Part shown: positions 49,689 to 62,779 of the stretch, in pieces
How positions within the stretch are numbered: position 1 is the stretch's first letter
Layout of the letters: every line of letters starts with the position of its first letter
Source of the DNA: Petrolisthes cinctipes
Lineage: Eukaryota; Arthropoda; Malacostraca; Decapoda; Porcellanidae
DNA: 64,000 nucleotides
Direction of reading: 5' to 3'
NCBI GenBank assembly: GCA_033782935.1
Contig: JAWQEG010000286.1
Span: 4,601,501-4,665,500, forward strand
Notes under the pieces: model-generated
Databases searched by the model: none
What the model was told of the DNA's origin: nothing
Seen by the model: the letters and a program-made list of their open reading frames with translations, nothing else
Position numbers and translations under genes: made by a program

Positions 49689-50680
49689 GTGTTAGAGTAT
49701 TTTCAAAATACATGCTCAAAACATACTGAAAATCGATCTTTTAGGTGCACAAAAGTCGATATGTGCATGCATCTTCAGTACCCGTTTATATCTCAAATTC
49801 AGGCTCAAAACACCCGAAAATTCAATATTTTGGGGTCCCAGAAGCAATCTGTACATGCCTACTCAGTGTTAGAGTATTTTCAAAATACAAGCCCAAAACA
49901 TGCTGAAAATCGATATTTTAGATGCCCAAAGTCAATATGTGCATGTATCTTCTGTACCCGTTTATATCTCAAATTCAGGCTCAAAACACCCGAAAATTCA
50001 ATATTTTGGGGTCCCAGAAGCAATCTGTACATGCCTACACAGTGCTAGAATATTTTCAAAATATAGGCTAAAAACATGCTAAAAATCGACATTTTAGGTG
50101 CCAAAAAATCGATATCTCAAATTCAGTCCCAAAACACCCGAAAATTCGATATTTAGAGGTCCCAGAAGGTATCTGTACATGCCTACTCCGTGTTAGAGTA
50201 TTTTCAAAATACAGGCCAAAAAAATACTGAAAATCGATCTTTTAGGTGCCCAAAAGTCGATATGTGCATACATTTTCTGTACCCGTTTATATCTCAAATT
50301 CTGGCCCTAAACACCCGCAAATTCGATATTTTGCGGTCCCAGAAGCGATCTGTACATGCCTACTCCGTGTTAGAGTATTTTCAAAATTCAGGCCCAAAAC
50401 ATGCTGAAAATCGATATTTTTGGTGCCCAAAGTCAATATGTGCATGTATCTTCTGTACCCGTTTATATCTCAAATTCAGGCTCAAAACACCCGAAAATTC
50501 AATATTTTGGGGTCCCAGAAGCAATCTGTACAGTGCTAGAATATTTTCAAAATATAGGCTAAAAACATGCTAAAAATCGATCTTTTAGGTGCCAAAAAGT
50601 CGATATCTCAAATTCAGTCCCAAAACACCCGAAAATTCGATATTTAGGGGTCCCAGAAGCGATCTGTACATGCCTACTCC
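49177..50680 (+). repeat. Segment copied from about 40928-42431 (offset 8,249 bp)
   Basis: Four rare markers keep the 8,249-bp spacing: the GAAGTATCTG deletion (near 40928 and 49177), C in ATATTTCGGGG (41091 and 49340), A in ATACAAGCCC (41641 and 49890), and T in ACATTTTCTG (42025 and 50274). E of the copied D-E-F at 50190 lacks CGACAATTC, which is present near 42245, so the copies have diverged or been converted. Confidence 0.82.
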
Positions 50681-51681
50681 GTGTTAGAGTATTTTCAAAA
50701 TACATGCTCAAAACATACTGAAAATCGATCTTTTAGGTGCACAAAAGTCGATATGTGCATGCATCTTCAGTACCCGTTTATATCTCAAATTCAGGCTCAA
50801 AACACCCGAAAATTCAATATTTTGGGGTCCCAGAAGCAATCTGTACATGCCTACTCAGTGTTAGAGTATTTTCAAAATACAGGCCCAAAACATGCTGAAA
50901 ATCGATATTTTAGATGCCCAAAGTCAATATGTGCATGTATCTTCTGTACCCGTTTATATCTCAAATTCAGGCTCAAAACACCCGAAAATTCAATATTTTG
51001 GGGTCTCAGAAGCAATCTGTACATGCCTACACAGTGCTAGAATATTTTCAAAATATAGGCTAAAAACATGCTAAAAATCGACATTTTAGGTGCCAAAAAA
51101 TCGATATCTCAAATTCAGTCCCAAAACACCCGAAAATTCGATATTTAGAGGTCCCAGAAGTATCTGTACATGCCTACTCCGTGTTAGAGTATTTTCAAAA
51201 TACAGGCCAAAAAAATACTGAAAATCGATCTTTTAGGTGCCCAAAAGTCGATATGTGCATACATCTTCTGTACCCGTTTATATCTCAAATTCTGGCCCTA
51301 AACACCCGAAAATTCGATATTTCGGGGTCCCAGAAGCGATCTGTACATGCCTACTCCGTGTTAGAGTATTTTCAAAATTCAGGCCCAAAACATGCTGAAA
51401 ATCGATATTTTTGGTGCCCAAAGTCAATATGTGCATGTATCTTCTGTACCCGTTTATATCTCAAATTCAGGCTCAAAACACCCGAAAATTCAATATTTTG
51501 GGGTCCCAGAAGCAATCTGTACATGCCTACACAGTGCTAGAATATTTTCAAAATATAGGCTAAAAACATGCTAAAAATCGACATTTTAGGTGCCAAAAAA
51601 TCGATATCTCAAATTCAGTCCCAAAACACCCGAAAATTCGATATTTAGAGGTCCCAGAAGGTATCTGTACATGCCTACTCC
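50190..51681 (+). repeat. 1,492-bp tandem duplication, copy 1
   Basis: Order D-E-F (491), A-B-C (500), D-E/B-C (501). Markers shared with copy 2 at exact 1,492-bp spacing are T at 50274 (ACATTTTCTG), T at 51006 (GGGTCTCAGAAG) and GAAGTATCTG near 51160. The last trimer has D of the ATATTTCGGGG type, an E that ends like B (ATGCCTACACA) and C, so it is followed by another D. Confidence 0.84.
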
Positions 51682-53173
51682 GTGTTAGAGTATTTTCAAA
51701 ATACAGGCCAAAAAAATACTGAAAATCGATCTTTTAGGTGCCCAAAAGTCGATATGTGCATACATTTTCTGTACCCGTTTATATCTCAAATTCTGGCCCT
51801 AAACACCCGCAAATTCGATATTTTGCGGTCCCAGAAGCGATCTGTACATGCCTACTCCGTGTTAGAGTATTTTCAAAATTCAGGCCCAAAACATGCTGAA
51901 AATCGATATTTTTGGTGCCCAAAGTCAATATGTGCATGTATCTTCTGTACCCGTTTATATCTCAAATTCAGGCTCAAAACACCCGAAAATTCAATATTTT
52001 GGGGTCCCAGAAGCAATCTGTACAGTGCTAGAATATTTTCAAAATATAGGCTAAAAACATGCTAAAAATCGATCTTTTAGGTGCCAAAAAGTCGATATCT
52101 CAAATTCAGTCCCAAAACACCCGAAAATTCGATATTTAGGGGTCCCAGAAGCGATCTGTACATGCCTACTCCGTGTTAGAGTATTTTCAAAATACATGCT
52201 CAAAACATACTGAAAATCGATCTTTTAGGTGCACAAAAGTCGATATGTGCATGCATCTTCAGTACCCGTTTATATCTCAAATTCAGGCTCAAAACACCCG
52301 AAAATTCAATATTTTGGGGTCCCAGAAGCAATCTGTACATGCCTACTCAGTGTTAGAGTATTTTCAAAATACAGGCCCAAAACATGCTGAAAATCGATAT
52401 TTTAGATGCCCAAAGTCAATATGTGCATGTATCTTCTGTACCCGTTTATATCTCAAATTCAGGCTCAAAACACCCGAAAATTCAATATTTTGGGGTCTCA
52501 GAAGCAATCTGTACATGCCTACACAGTGCTAGAATATTTTCAAAATATAGGCTAAAAACATGCTAAAAATCGATCTTTTAGGTGCCAAAAAGTCGATATC
52601 TCAAATTCAGTCCCAAAACACCCGAAAATTCGATATTTAGAGGTCCCAGAAGTATCTGTACATGCCTACTCCGTGTTAGAGTATTTTCAAAATACATGCT
52701 CAAAACATACTGAAAATCGATCTTTTAGGTGCACAAAAGTCGATATGTGCATGCATCTTCAGTACCCGTTTATATCTCAAATTCAGGCTCAAAACACCCG
52801 AAAATTCGATATTTTGGGGTCCCAGAAGCGATCTGTACATGCCTACTCCGTGTTAGAGTATTTTCAAAATTCAGGCCCAAAACATGCTGAAAATCGATAT
52901 TTTAGATGCCCAAAGTCAATATGTGCATGTATCTTCTGTACCCGTTTATATCTCAAATTCAGGCTCAAAACACCCGAAAATTCAATATTTTGGGGTCCCA
53001 GAAGCAATCTGTACATGCCTACACAGTGCTAGAATATTTTCAAAATATAGGCTAAAAACATGCTAAAAATCGACATTTTAGGTGCCAAAAAATCGATATC
53101 TCAAATTCAGTCCCAAAACACCCGAAAATTCGATATTTAGAGGTCCCAGAAGGTATCTGTACATGCCTACTCC
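51682..53173 (+). repeat. 1,492-bp tandem duplication, copy 2, with a mosaic last trimer
   Basis: Markers are T at 51766, T at 52498 and GAAGTATCTG near 52650. In 52173-52672 the short monomer is an F/C hybrid (CGATCTTTT, then TTTAGAGG). The trimer 52673-53173 is a patchwork: it starts as A, ends its first monomer as D (TTCGATATT, GAAGCGATC, CTACTCC), starts the second as E (AAAATTCAGGCCC), changes to B (TTTTAGATGCCC), then C. At least three class switches lie within about 250 bp. Confidence 0.84.
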
Positions 53174-53526
53174 GTGTTAGAGTATTTTCAAAATACAGGG
53201 CAAAAAAATACTGAAAATCGATCTTTTAGGTGCCCAAAAGTCGATATGTGCATACATCTTCTGTACCCGTTTATATCTCAAATTCTGGCCCTAAACACCC
53301 GAAAATTCGATATTTTGGGGTCCCAGAAGCGATCTGTACATGCCTACTCCGTGTTAGAGTATTTTCAAAATTCAGGCCCAAAACATGCTGAAAATCGATA
53401 TTTTTGGTGCCCAAAGTCAATATGTGCATGTATCTTCTGTACCCGTTTATATCTCAAATTCAGGCTCAAAACACCCGAAAATTCAATATTTTGGGGTCCC
53501 AGAAGCAATCTGTACATGCCTACTCC
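53174..53526 (+). repeat. D-E dimer lacking a short monomer (353 bp)
   Basis: D and a full-length E-like monomer run directly into the next A, as at 21926-22278, but with a D of the CCGAAAA/TGGGG subtype. D here has ATACAGGGCAAAAA near 53200. One GATATC site is missing. Confidence 0.87.
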
Positions 53527-56500
53527 GTGTTAGAGTATTTTCAAAATACATGCTCAAAACATACTGAAAATCGATCTTTTAGGTGCACAAAAGTCGATAT
53601 GTGCATGCATCTTCAGTACCCGTTTATATCTCAAATTCAGGCTCAAAACACCCGAAAATTCAATATTTTGGGGTCCCAGAAGCAATCTGTACATGCCTAC
53701 TCAGTGTTAGAGTATTTTCAAAATACAGGCCCAAAACATGCTGAAAATCGATATTTTAGATGCCCAAAGTCAATATGTGCATGTATCTTCTGTACCCGTT
53801 TATATCTCAAATTCAGGCTCAAAACACCCGAAAATTCAATATTTTGGGGTCCCAGAAGCAATCTGTACATGCCTACACATTGCTAGAATATTTTCAAAAT
53901 ATAGGCTAAAAACATGCTAAAAATCGACATTTTAGGTGCCAAAAAATCGATATCTCAAATTCAGTCCCAAAACACCCGAAAATTCGATATTTAGAGGTCC
54001 CAGAAGGTATCTGTACATGCCTACTCCGTGTTAGAGTATTTTCAAAATACAGGCCAAAAAAATACTGAAAATCGATCTTTTAGGTGCCCAAAAGTCGATA
54101 TGTGCATACATCTTCTGTACCCGTTTATATCTCAAATTCTAGCCCTAAACACCCGAAAATTCGATATTTTGGGGTCCCAGAAGCGATCTGTACATGCCTA
54201 CTCCGTGTTAGAGTATTTTCAAAATTCATGCCCAAAACATGCTGAAAATCGATATTTTTGGTGCCCAAAGTCAATATGTGCATGTATCTTCTGTACCCGT
54301 TTATATCTCAAATTCAGGCTCAAAACACCCGAAAATTCAATATTTTGGGGTCCCAGAAGCAATCTGTACAGTGCTAGAATATTTTCAAAATATTGGCTAA
54401 AAACATGCTAAAAATCGATCTTTTAGGTGCCAAAAAGTCGATATCTCAAATTCAGTCCCAAAACACCCGAAAATTCGATATTTAGGGGTCCCAGAAGCGA
54501 TCTGTACATGCCTACTCCGTGTTAGAGTATTTTCAAAATACATGCTCAAAACATACTGAAAATCGATCTTTTAGGTGCACAAAAGTCGATATGTGCATGC
54601 ATCTTCAGTACCCGTTTATATCTCAAATTCAGGCTCAAAACACCCGAAAATTCAATATTTTGGGGTCCCAGAAGCAATCTGTACATGCCTACTCAGTGTT
54701 AGAGTATTTTCAAAATACAGGCCCAAAACATGCTGAAAATCGATATTTTAGATGCCCAAAGTCAATATGTGCATGTATCTTCTGTACCCGTTTATATCTC
54801 AAATTCAGGCTCAAAACACCCGAAAATTCAATATTTTGGGGTCCCAGAAGCAATCTGTACATGCCTACACAGTGCTAGAATATTTTCAAAATATAGGCTA
54901 AAAACATGCTAAAAATCGATATTTTAGGTGCCAAAAAATCGATATCTCAAATTCAGTCCTAAAACACCCGAAAATTCGATATTTAGAGGTCCCAGAAGGT
55001 ATCTGTACATGCCTACTCCGTGTTAGAGTATTTTCAAAATACAGGCCAAAAAAATACTGAAAATCGATCTTTTAGGTGCCCAAAAGTCGATATGTGCATA
55101 CATCTTCTGTACCCGTTTATATCTCAAATTCTGGCCCTAAACACCCGAAAATTCGATATTTTGGGGTCCCAGAAGCGATCTGTACATGCCTACTCCGTGT
55201 TAGAGTATTTTCAAAATTCATGCCCAAAACATGCTGAAAATCGATATTTTTGGTGCCCAAAGTCAATATGTGCATGTATCTTCTGTACCCGTTTATATCT
55301 CAAATTCAGGCTCAAAACACCCGAAAATTCAATATTTTGGGGTCCCAGAAGCAATCTGTACAGTGCTAGAATATTTTCAAAATATAGGCTAAAAACATGC
55401 TAAAAATCGATCTTTTAGGTGCCAAAAAGTCGATATCTCAAATTCAGTCCCAAAACACCCGAAAATTCGATATTTAGGGGTCCCAGAAGCGATCTGTACA
55501 TGCCTACTCCGTGTTAGAGTATTTTCAAAATACATGCTCAAAACATATTGAAAATCGATCTTTTAGGTGCACAAAAGTCGATATGTGCATGCATCTTCAG
55601 TACCCGTTTATATCTCAAATTCAGGCTCAAAACACCCGAAAATTCAATATTTTGGGGTCCCAGAAGCAATCTGTACATGCCTACTCAGTGTTAGAGTATT
55701 TTCAAAATACAGGCCCAAAACATGCTGAAAATCGATATTTTAGATGCCCAAAGTCAATATGTGCATGTATCTTCTGTACCCGTTTATATCTCAAATTCAG
55801 GCTCAAAACACCCGAAAATTCAATATTTTGGGGTCCCAGAAGCAATCTGTACATGCCTACACAGTGCTAGAATATTTTCAAAATATAGGCTAAAAACATG
55901 CTAAAAATCGACATTTTAGGTGCCAAAAAATCGATATCTCAAATTCAGTCCCAAAACACCCGAAAATTCGATATTTAGAGGTCCCAGAAGGTATCTGTAC
56001 ATGCCTACTCCGTGTTAGAGTATTTTCAAAATACAGGCCAAAAAAATACTGAAAATCGATCTTTTAGGTGCCCAAAAGTCGATATGTGCATACATCTTCT
56101 GTACCCGTTTATATCTCAAATTCTGGCCCTAAACACCCGAAAATTCGATATTTTGGGGTCCCAGAAGCGATCTGTACATGCATACTCCGTGTTAGAGTAT
56201 TTTCAAAATTCAGGCCCAAAACATGCTGAAAATCGATATTTTTGGTGCCCAAAGTCAATATGTGCATGTATCTTCTGTACCCGTTTATATCTCAAATTCA
56301 GGCTCAAAACACCCGAAAATTCAATATTTTGGGGTCCCAGAAGCAATCTGTACAGTGCTAGAATATTTTCAAAATATAGGCTAAAAACATGCTAAAAATC
56401 GATCTTTTAGGTGCCAAAAAGTCGATATCTCAAATTCAGTCCCAAAACACCCGAAAATTCGATATTTAGGGGTCCCAGAAGCGATCTGTACATGCCTACT

Positions 56501-59478
56501 CCGTGTTAGAGTATTTTCAAAATACATGCTCAAAACATATTGAAAATCGATCTTTTAGGTGCACAAAAGTCGATATGTGCATGCATCTTCAGTACCCGTT
56601 TATATCTCAAATTCAGGCTTAAAACACCCGAAAATTCAATATTTTGGGGTCCCAGAAGCAATCTGTACATGCCTACTCAGTGTTAGAGTATTTTCAAAAT
56701 ACAGGCCCAAAACATGCTGAAAATCGATATTTTAGATGCCCAAAGTCAATATGTGCATGTATCTTCTGTACCCGTTTATATCTCAAATTCAGGCTCAAAA
56801 CACCCGAAAATTCAATATTTTGGGGTCCCAGAAGCAATCTGTACATGCCTACACAGTGCTAGAATATTTTCAAAATATAGGCTAAAAACATTCTAAAAAT
56901 CGACATTTTAGGTGCCAAAAAATCGATATCTCAAATTCAGTCCCAAAACACCCGAAAATTCGATATTTAGAGGTCCCAGAAGGTATCTGTACATGCCTAC
57001 TCCGTGTTAGAGTATTTTCAAAATACAGGCCAAAAAAATACTGAAAATCGATCTTTTAGGTGCCCAAAAGTCGATATGTGCATACATCTTCTGTACCCGT
57101 TTATATCTCAAATTCTGGCCCTAAACACCCGCAAATTCGATATTTTGCGGTCCCAGAAGCGATCTGTACATGCCTACTCCGTGTTAGAGTATTTTCAAAA
57201 TTCAGGCCCAAAACATGCTGAAAATCGATATTTTTGGTGCCCAAAGTCAATATGTGCATGTATCTTCTGTACCCGTTTATATCTCAAATTCAGGCTCAAA
57301 ACACCCGAAAATTCAATATTTTGGGGTCCCAGAAGCAATCTGTACAGTGCTAGAATATTTTCAAAATATAGGCTAAAAACATGCTAAAAATCGATCTTTT
57401 AGGTGCCAAAAAGTCGATATCTCAAATTCAGTCCCAAAACACCCGAAAATTCGATATTTAGGGGTCCCAGAAGCGATCTGTACATGCCTACTCCGTGTTA
57501 GAGTATTTTCAAAATACATGCTCAAAACATACTGAAAATCGATCTTTTAGGTGCACAAAAGTCGATATGTGCATGCATCTTCAGTACCCGTTTATATCTC
57601 AAATTCAGGCTCAAAACACCCGAAAATTCAATATTTTGGGGTCCCAGAAGCAATCTGTACATGCCTACTCAGTGTTAGAGTATTTTCAAAATACAGGCCC
57701 AAAACATGCTGAAAATCGATATTTTAGATGCCCAAAGTCAATATGTGCATGTATCTTCTGTACCCGTTTATATCTCAAATTCAGGCTCAAAACACCCGAA
57801 AATTCAATATTTTGGGGTCCCAGAAGCAATCTGTACATGCCTACACAGTGCTAGAATATTTTCAAAATATAGGCTAAAAACATGCTAAAAATCGACATTT
57901 TAGGTGCCAAAAAATCGATATCTCAAATTCAGTCCCAAAACACCCGAAAATTCGATATTTAGAGGTCCCAGAAGGTATCTGTACATGCCTACTCCGTGTT
58001 AGAGTATTTTCAAAATACAGGCCAAAAAAATACTGAAAATCGATCTTTTAGGTGCCCAAAAGTCGATATGTGCATACATCTTCTGTACCCGTTTATATCT
58101 CAAATTCTGGCCCTAAACACCCGAAAATTCGATATTTTGGGGTCCCAGAAGCGATCTGTACATGCCTACTCCGTGTTAGAGTATTTTCAAAATTCAGGCC
58201 CAAAACATGCTGAAAATCGATATTTTTGGTGCCCAAAGTCAATATGTGCATGTATCTTCTGTACCCGTTTATATCTCAAATTCAGGCTCAAAACACCCGA
58301 AAATTCAATATTTTGGGGTCCCAGAAGCAATCTGTACAGTGCTAGAATATTTTCAAAATATAGGCTAAAAACATGCTAAAAATCGATCTTTTAGGTGCCA
58401 AAAAGTCGATATCTCAAATTCAGTCCCAAAACACCCGAAAATTCGATATTTAGGGGTCCCAGAAGCGATCTGTACATGCCTACTCCGTGTTAGAGTATTT
58501 TCAAAATACATGCTCAAAACATATTGAAAATCGATCTTTTAGGTGCACAAAAGTCGATATGTGCATGCATCTTCAGTACCCGTTTATATCTCAAATTCAG
58601 GCTCAAAACACCCGAAAATTCAATATTTTGGGGTCCCAGAAGCAATCTGTACATGCCTACTCAGTGTTAGAGTATTTTCAAAATACAGGCCCAAAACATG
58701 CTGAAAATCGATATTTTAGATGCCCAAAGTCAATATGTGCATGTATCTTCTGTACCCGTTTATATCTCAAATTCAGGCTCAAAACACCCGAAAATTCAAT
58801 ATTTTGGGGTCCCAGAAGCAATCTGTACATGCCTACACAGTGCTAAAATATTTTCAAAATATAGGCTAAAAACATGCTAAAACTCGACATTTTAGGTGCC
58901 AAAAAATCGATATCTCAAATTCAGTCCCAAAACACCCGAAAATTCGATATTTAGAGGTCCCAGAAGGTATCTGTACATGCCTACTCCGTGTTAGAGTATT
59001 TTCAAAATACAGGCCAAAAAAATACTGAAAATCGATCTTTTAGGTGCCCAAAAGTCGATATGTGCATACATCTTCTGTACCCGTTTATATCTCAAATTCT
59101 GGCCCTAAACACCCGAAAATTCGATATTTTGCGGTCCCAGAAGCGATCTGTACATGCCAACTCCGTGTTAGAGTATTTTCAAAATTCAGGCCCAAAACAT
59201 GCTGAAAATCGATATTTTTGGTGCCCAAAGTCAATATGTGCATGTATCTTCTGTACCCGTTTATATCTCAAATTCAGGCTCAAAACACCCGAAAATTCAA
59301 TATTTTGGGGTCCCAGAAGCAATCTGTACAGTGCTAGAATATTTTCAAAATATAGGCTAAAAACATGCTAAAAATCGATCTTTTAGGTGCCAAAAAGTCG
59401 ATATCTCAAATTCAGTCCCAAAACACCCGAAAATTCGATATTTAGGGGTCCCAGAAGCGATCTGTACATGCCTACTCC
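53527..59478 (+). repeat. Six full-length HORs
   Basis: Units start at 53527, 54519, 55511, 56503, 57495 and 58487 (992 bp each). E monomers of the first two share AAAATTCATGCCC (T at 54229 and 55221). C of 56503 has ACATTCTAAAA (T at 56892). D at 58988 has CCCGAAAA with TTTTGCGG, the opposite mixed combination to that at 17595. The C near 58881 has AAAACTCGACATTTT. Confidence 0.88.
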
Positions 59479-60479
59479 GTGTTAGAGTATTTTCAAAATA
59501 CATGCTCAAAACATACTGAAAATCGATCTTTTAGGTGCACAAAAGTCGATATGTGCATGCATCTTCAGTACCCGTTTATATCTCAAATTCAGGCTCAAAA
59601 CACCCGAAAATTCAATATTTTGGGGTCCCAGAAGCAATCTGTACATGCCTACTCAGTGTTAGAGTATTTTCAAAATACAGGCCCAAAACATGCTGAAAAT
59701 CGATATTTTAGATGCCCAAAGTCAATATGTGCATGTATCTTCTGTACCCGTTTATATCTCAAATTCAGGCTCAAAACACCCGAAAATTCAATATTTTGGG
59801 GTCCCAGAAGCAATCTGTACACTGTACACAGTGCTAGAATATTTTCAAAATATAGGCTAAAAACATGCTAAAAATCGACATTTTAGGTGCCAAAAAATCG
59901 ATATCTCAAATTCAGTCCCAAAACACCCGAAAATTCGATATTTAGAGGTCCCAGAAGGTATCTGTACATGCCTACTCCGTGTTAGAGTATTTTCAAAATA
60001 CAGGCCAAAAAAATAATGAAAATCGATCTTTTAGGTGCCCAAAAGTCGATATGTGCATACATATGCATACATCTTCTGTACCCGTTTATATCTCAAATTC
60101 TGGCCCTAAACACCCGAAAATTCGATATTTTGGGGTCCCAGAAGCGATCTGTACATGCCTACTCCGTGTTAGAGTATTTTCAAAATTCAGGCCCAAAACA
60201 TGCTGAAAATCGATATTTTTGGTGCCCAAAGTCAATATGTGCATGTATCTTCTGTACCCGTTTATATCTCAAATTCAGGCTCAAAACACCCGAAAATTCA
60301 ATATTTTGGGGTCCCAGAAGCAATCTGTACAGTGCTAGAATATTTTCAAAATATAGGCTAAAAACATGCTAAAAATCGATCTTTTAGGTGCCAAAAAGTC
60401 GATATCTCAAATTCAGTCCCAAAACACCCGAAAATTCGATATTTAGGGGTCCCAGAAGCGATCTGTACATGCCTACTCC
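59479..60479 (+). repeat. HOR with two micro-rearrangements (1,001 bp)
   Basis: The B end near 59815-59832 reads CTGTACACTGTACACAGTGC, where ATGCCT is replaced by ACTGT (trimer 500 bp). In D near 60052-60072, GTGCATAC is followed by an extra 10 bases so that GCATACATATGCATACATC is read; this looks like a local duplication. E and F follow normally. Confidence 0.87.
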
Positions 60480-61462
60480 GTGTTAGAGTATTTTCAAAAT
60501 ACATGCTCAAAACATATTGAAAATCGATCTTTTAGGTGCACAAAAGTCGATATGTGCATGCATCTTCAGTACCCGTTTATATCTCAAATTCAGGCTCAAA
60601 ACACCCGAAAATTCAATATTTTGGGGTCCCAGAAGCAATCTGTACATGCCTACTCAGTGTTAGAGTATTTTCAAAATACAGGCCCAAAACATGCTGAAAA
60701 TCGATATTTTAGATGCCCAAAGTCAATATGTGCATGTATCTTCTGTACCCGTTTATATCTCAAATTCAGGCTCAAAACACCCGAAAATTCAATATTTTGG
60801 GGTCCCAGAAGCAATCTGTACAGTGCTAGAATATTTTCAAAATATAGGCTAAAAACATGCTAAAAATCGATCTTTTAGGTGCCAAAAAGTCGATATCTCA
60901 AATTCAGTCCCAAAACACCCGAAAATTCGATATTTAGGGGTCCCAGAAGCGATCTGTACATGCCTACTCCGTGTTAGAGTATTTTCAAAATACATGCTCA
61001 AAACATACTGAAAATCGATATTTTAGGTGCACAAAAGTCGATATGTGCATGCATCTTCAGTACCCGTTTATATATCAAATTCAGGCTCAAAACACCCGAA
61101 AATTCAATATTTTGGGGGTCCCAGAAGCAATCTGTACATGCCTACTCAGTGTTAGAGTATTTTCAAAATACAGGCCCAAAACATGCTGAAAATCGATATT
61201 TTAGATGCCCAAAGTCAATATGTGCATGTATCTTCTGTACCCGTTTATATCTCAAATTCAGGCTCAAAACACCCGAAAATTCAATATTTTGGGGTCCCAG
61301 AAGCAATCTGTACAGTGCTAGAATATTTTCAAAATATAGGCTAAAAACATGCTAAAAATCGATCTTTTAGGTGCCAAAAAGTCGATATCTCAAATTCAGT
61401 CCCAAAACACCCGAAAATTCGATATTTAGGGGTCCCAGAAGCGATCTGTACATGCCTACTCC
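60480..61462 (+). repeat. Two successive half HORs (A-B/E-F, A-B/E-F)
   Basis: 60480-60970 (491 bp) and 60971-61462 (492 bp) both start with A, have B-type TTTTAGATGCCC, end with E-type CTGTACAGTGC and F, and are followed by A. The second has one extra G in TTTTGGGGGTCCC near 61117 and TATATATCAAATTC near 61074. The two carry different A alleles (ACATATTG and ACATACTG with CGATATTTT). Confidence 0.87.
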
Positions 61463-62454
61463 GTGTTAGAGTATTTTCAAAATACATGCTCAAAACATAC
61501 TGAAAATCGATCTTTTAGGTGCACAAAAGTCGATATGTGCATGCATCTTCAGTACCCGTTTATATCTCAAATTCAGGCTCAAAACACCCGAAAATTCAAT
61601 ATTTTGGGGTCCCAGAAGCAATCTGTACATGCCTACTCAGTGTTAGAGTATTTTCAAAATACAGGCCCAAATCATGCTGAAAATCGATATTTTAGATGCC
61701 CAAAGTCAATATGTGCATGTATCTTCTGTACCCGTTTATATCTCAAATTCAGGCTCAAAACACCCGAAAATTCAATATTTTGGGGTCCCAGAAGCAATCT
61801 GTACATGCCTACACAGTGCTAGAATATTTTCAAAATATAGGCTAAAAACATGCTAAAAATCGACATTTTAGGTGCCAAAAAATCGATATCTCAAATTCAG
61901 TCCCAAAACACCCGAAAATTCGATATTTAGAGGTCCCAGAAGGTATCTGTACATGCCTACTCCGTGTTAGAGTATTTTCAAAATACAGGCCAAAAAAATA
62001 CTGAAAATCGATCTTTTAGGTGCCCAAAAGTCGATATGTGCATACATCTTCTGTACCCGTTTATATCTCAAATTCTGGCCCTAAACACCCGAAAATTCGA
62101 TATTTTGGGGTCCCAGAAGCGATCTGTACATGCCTACTCCGTGTTAGAGTATTTTCAAAATTCAGGCCCAAAACATGCTGAAAATCGATATTTTTGGTGC
62201 CCAAAGTCAATATGTGCATGTATCTTCTGTACCCGTTTATATCTCAAATTCAGGCTCAAAACACCCGAAAATTCAATATTTTGGGGTCCCAGAAGCAATC
62301 TGTACAGTGCTAGAATATTTTCAAAATATAGGCTAAAAACATGCTAAAAATCGATCTTTTAGGTGCCAAAAAGTCGATATCTCAAATTCAGTCCCAAAAC
62401 ACCCGAAAATTCGATATTTAGGGGTCCCAGAAGCGATCTGTACATGCCTACTCC
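61463..62454 (+). repeat. One full-length HOR
   Basis: A-B-C-D-E-F, 992 bp. B has CCCAAATCATGCTG near 61672. It is otherwise of the modal type. Confidence 0.88.
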
Positions 62455-62779
62455 GTGTTAGAGTATTTTCAAAATACATGCTCAAAACATATTGAAAATC
62501 GATCTTTTAGGTGCACAAAAGTCGATATGTGCATGCATCTTCAGTACCCGTTTATATCTCAAATTCAGGCTCAAAACACCCGAAAATTCAATATTTTGGG
62601 GTCCCAGAAGCAATCTGTACATGCCTACTCAGTGTTAGAGTATTTTCAAAATACAGGCCCAAAACATGCGAAAAATCGACATTTTAGGTGCCAAAAAATC
62701 GATATCTCAAATTCAGTCCCAAAACACCCGAAAATTCGATATTTAGAGGTCCCAGAAGGTATCTGTTCATCCCTACTCC
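62455..62779 (+). repeat. Contracted A-B/C block (325 bp)
   Basis: A is complete (62455-62631). The next monomer begins as B (GTGTTAGAG, ATACAGGCCCAAAACATGC) and changes to C at CATGCGAAAAATCGACATTTT near 62668. The breakpoint differs from the other 325-bp blocks, where A joins the B tail. The C end reads TCTGTTCATCCC near 62763. Confidence 0.88.
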
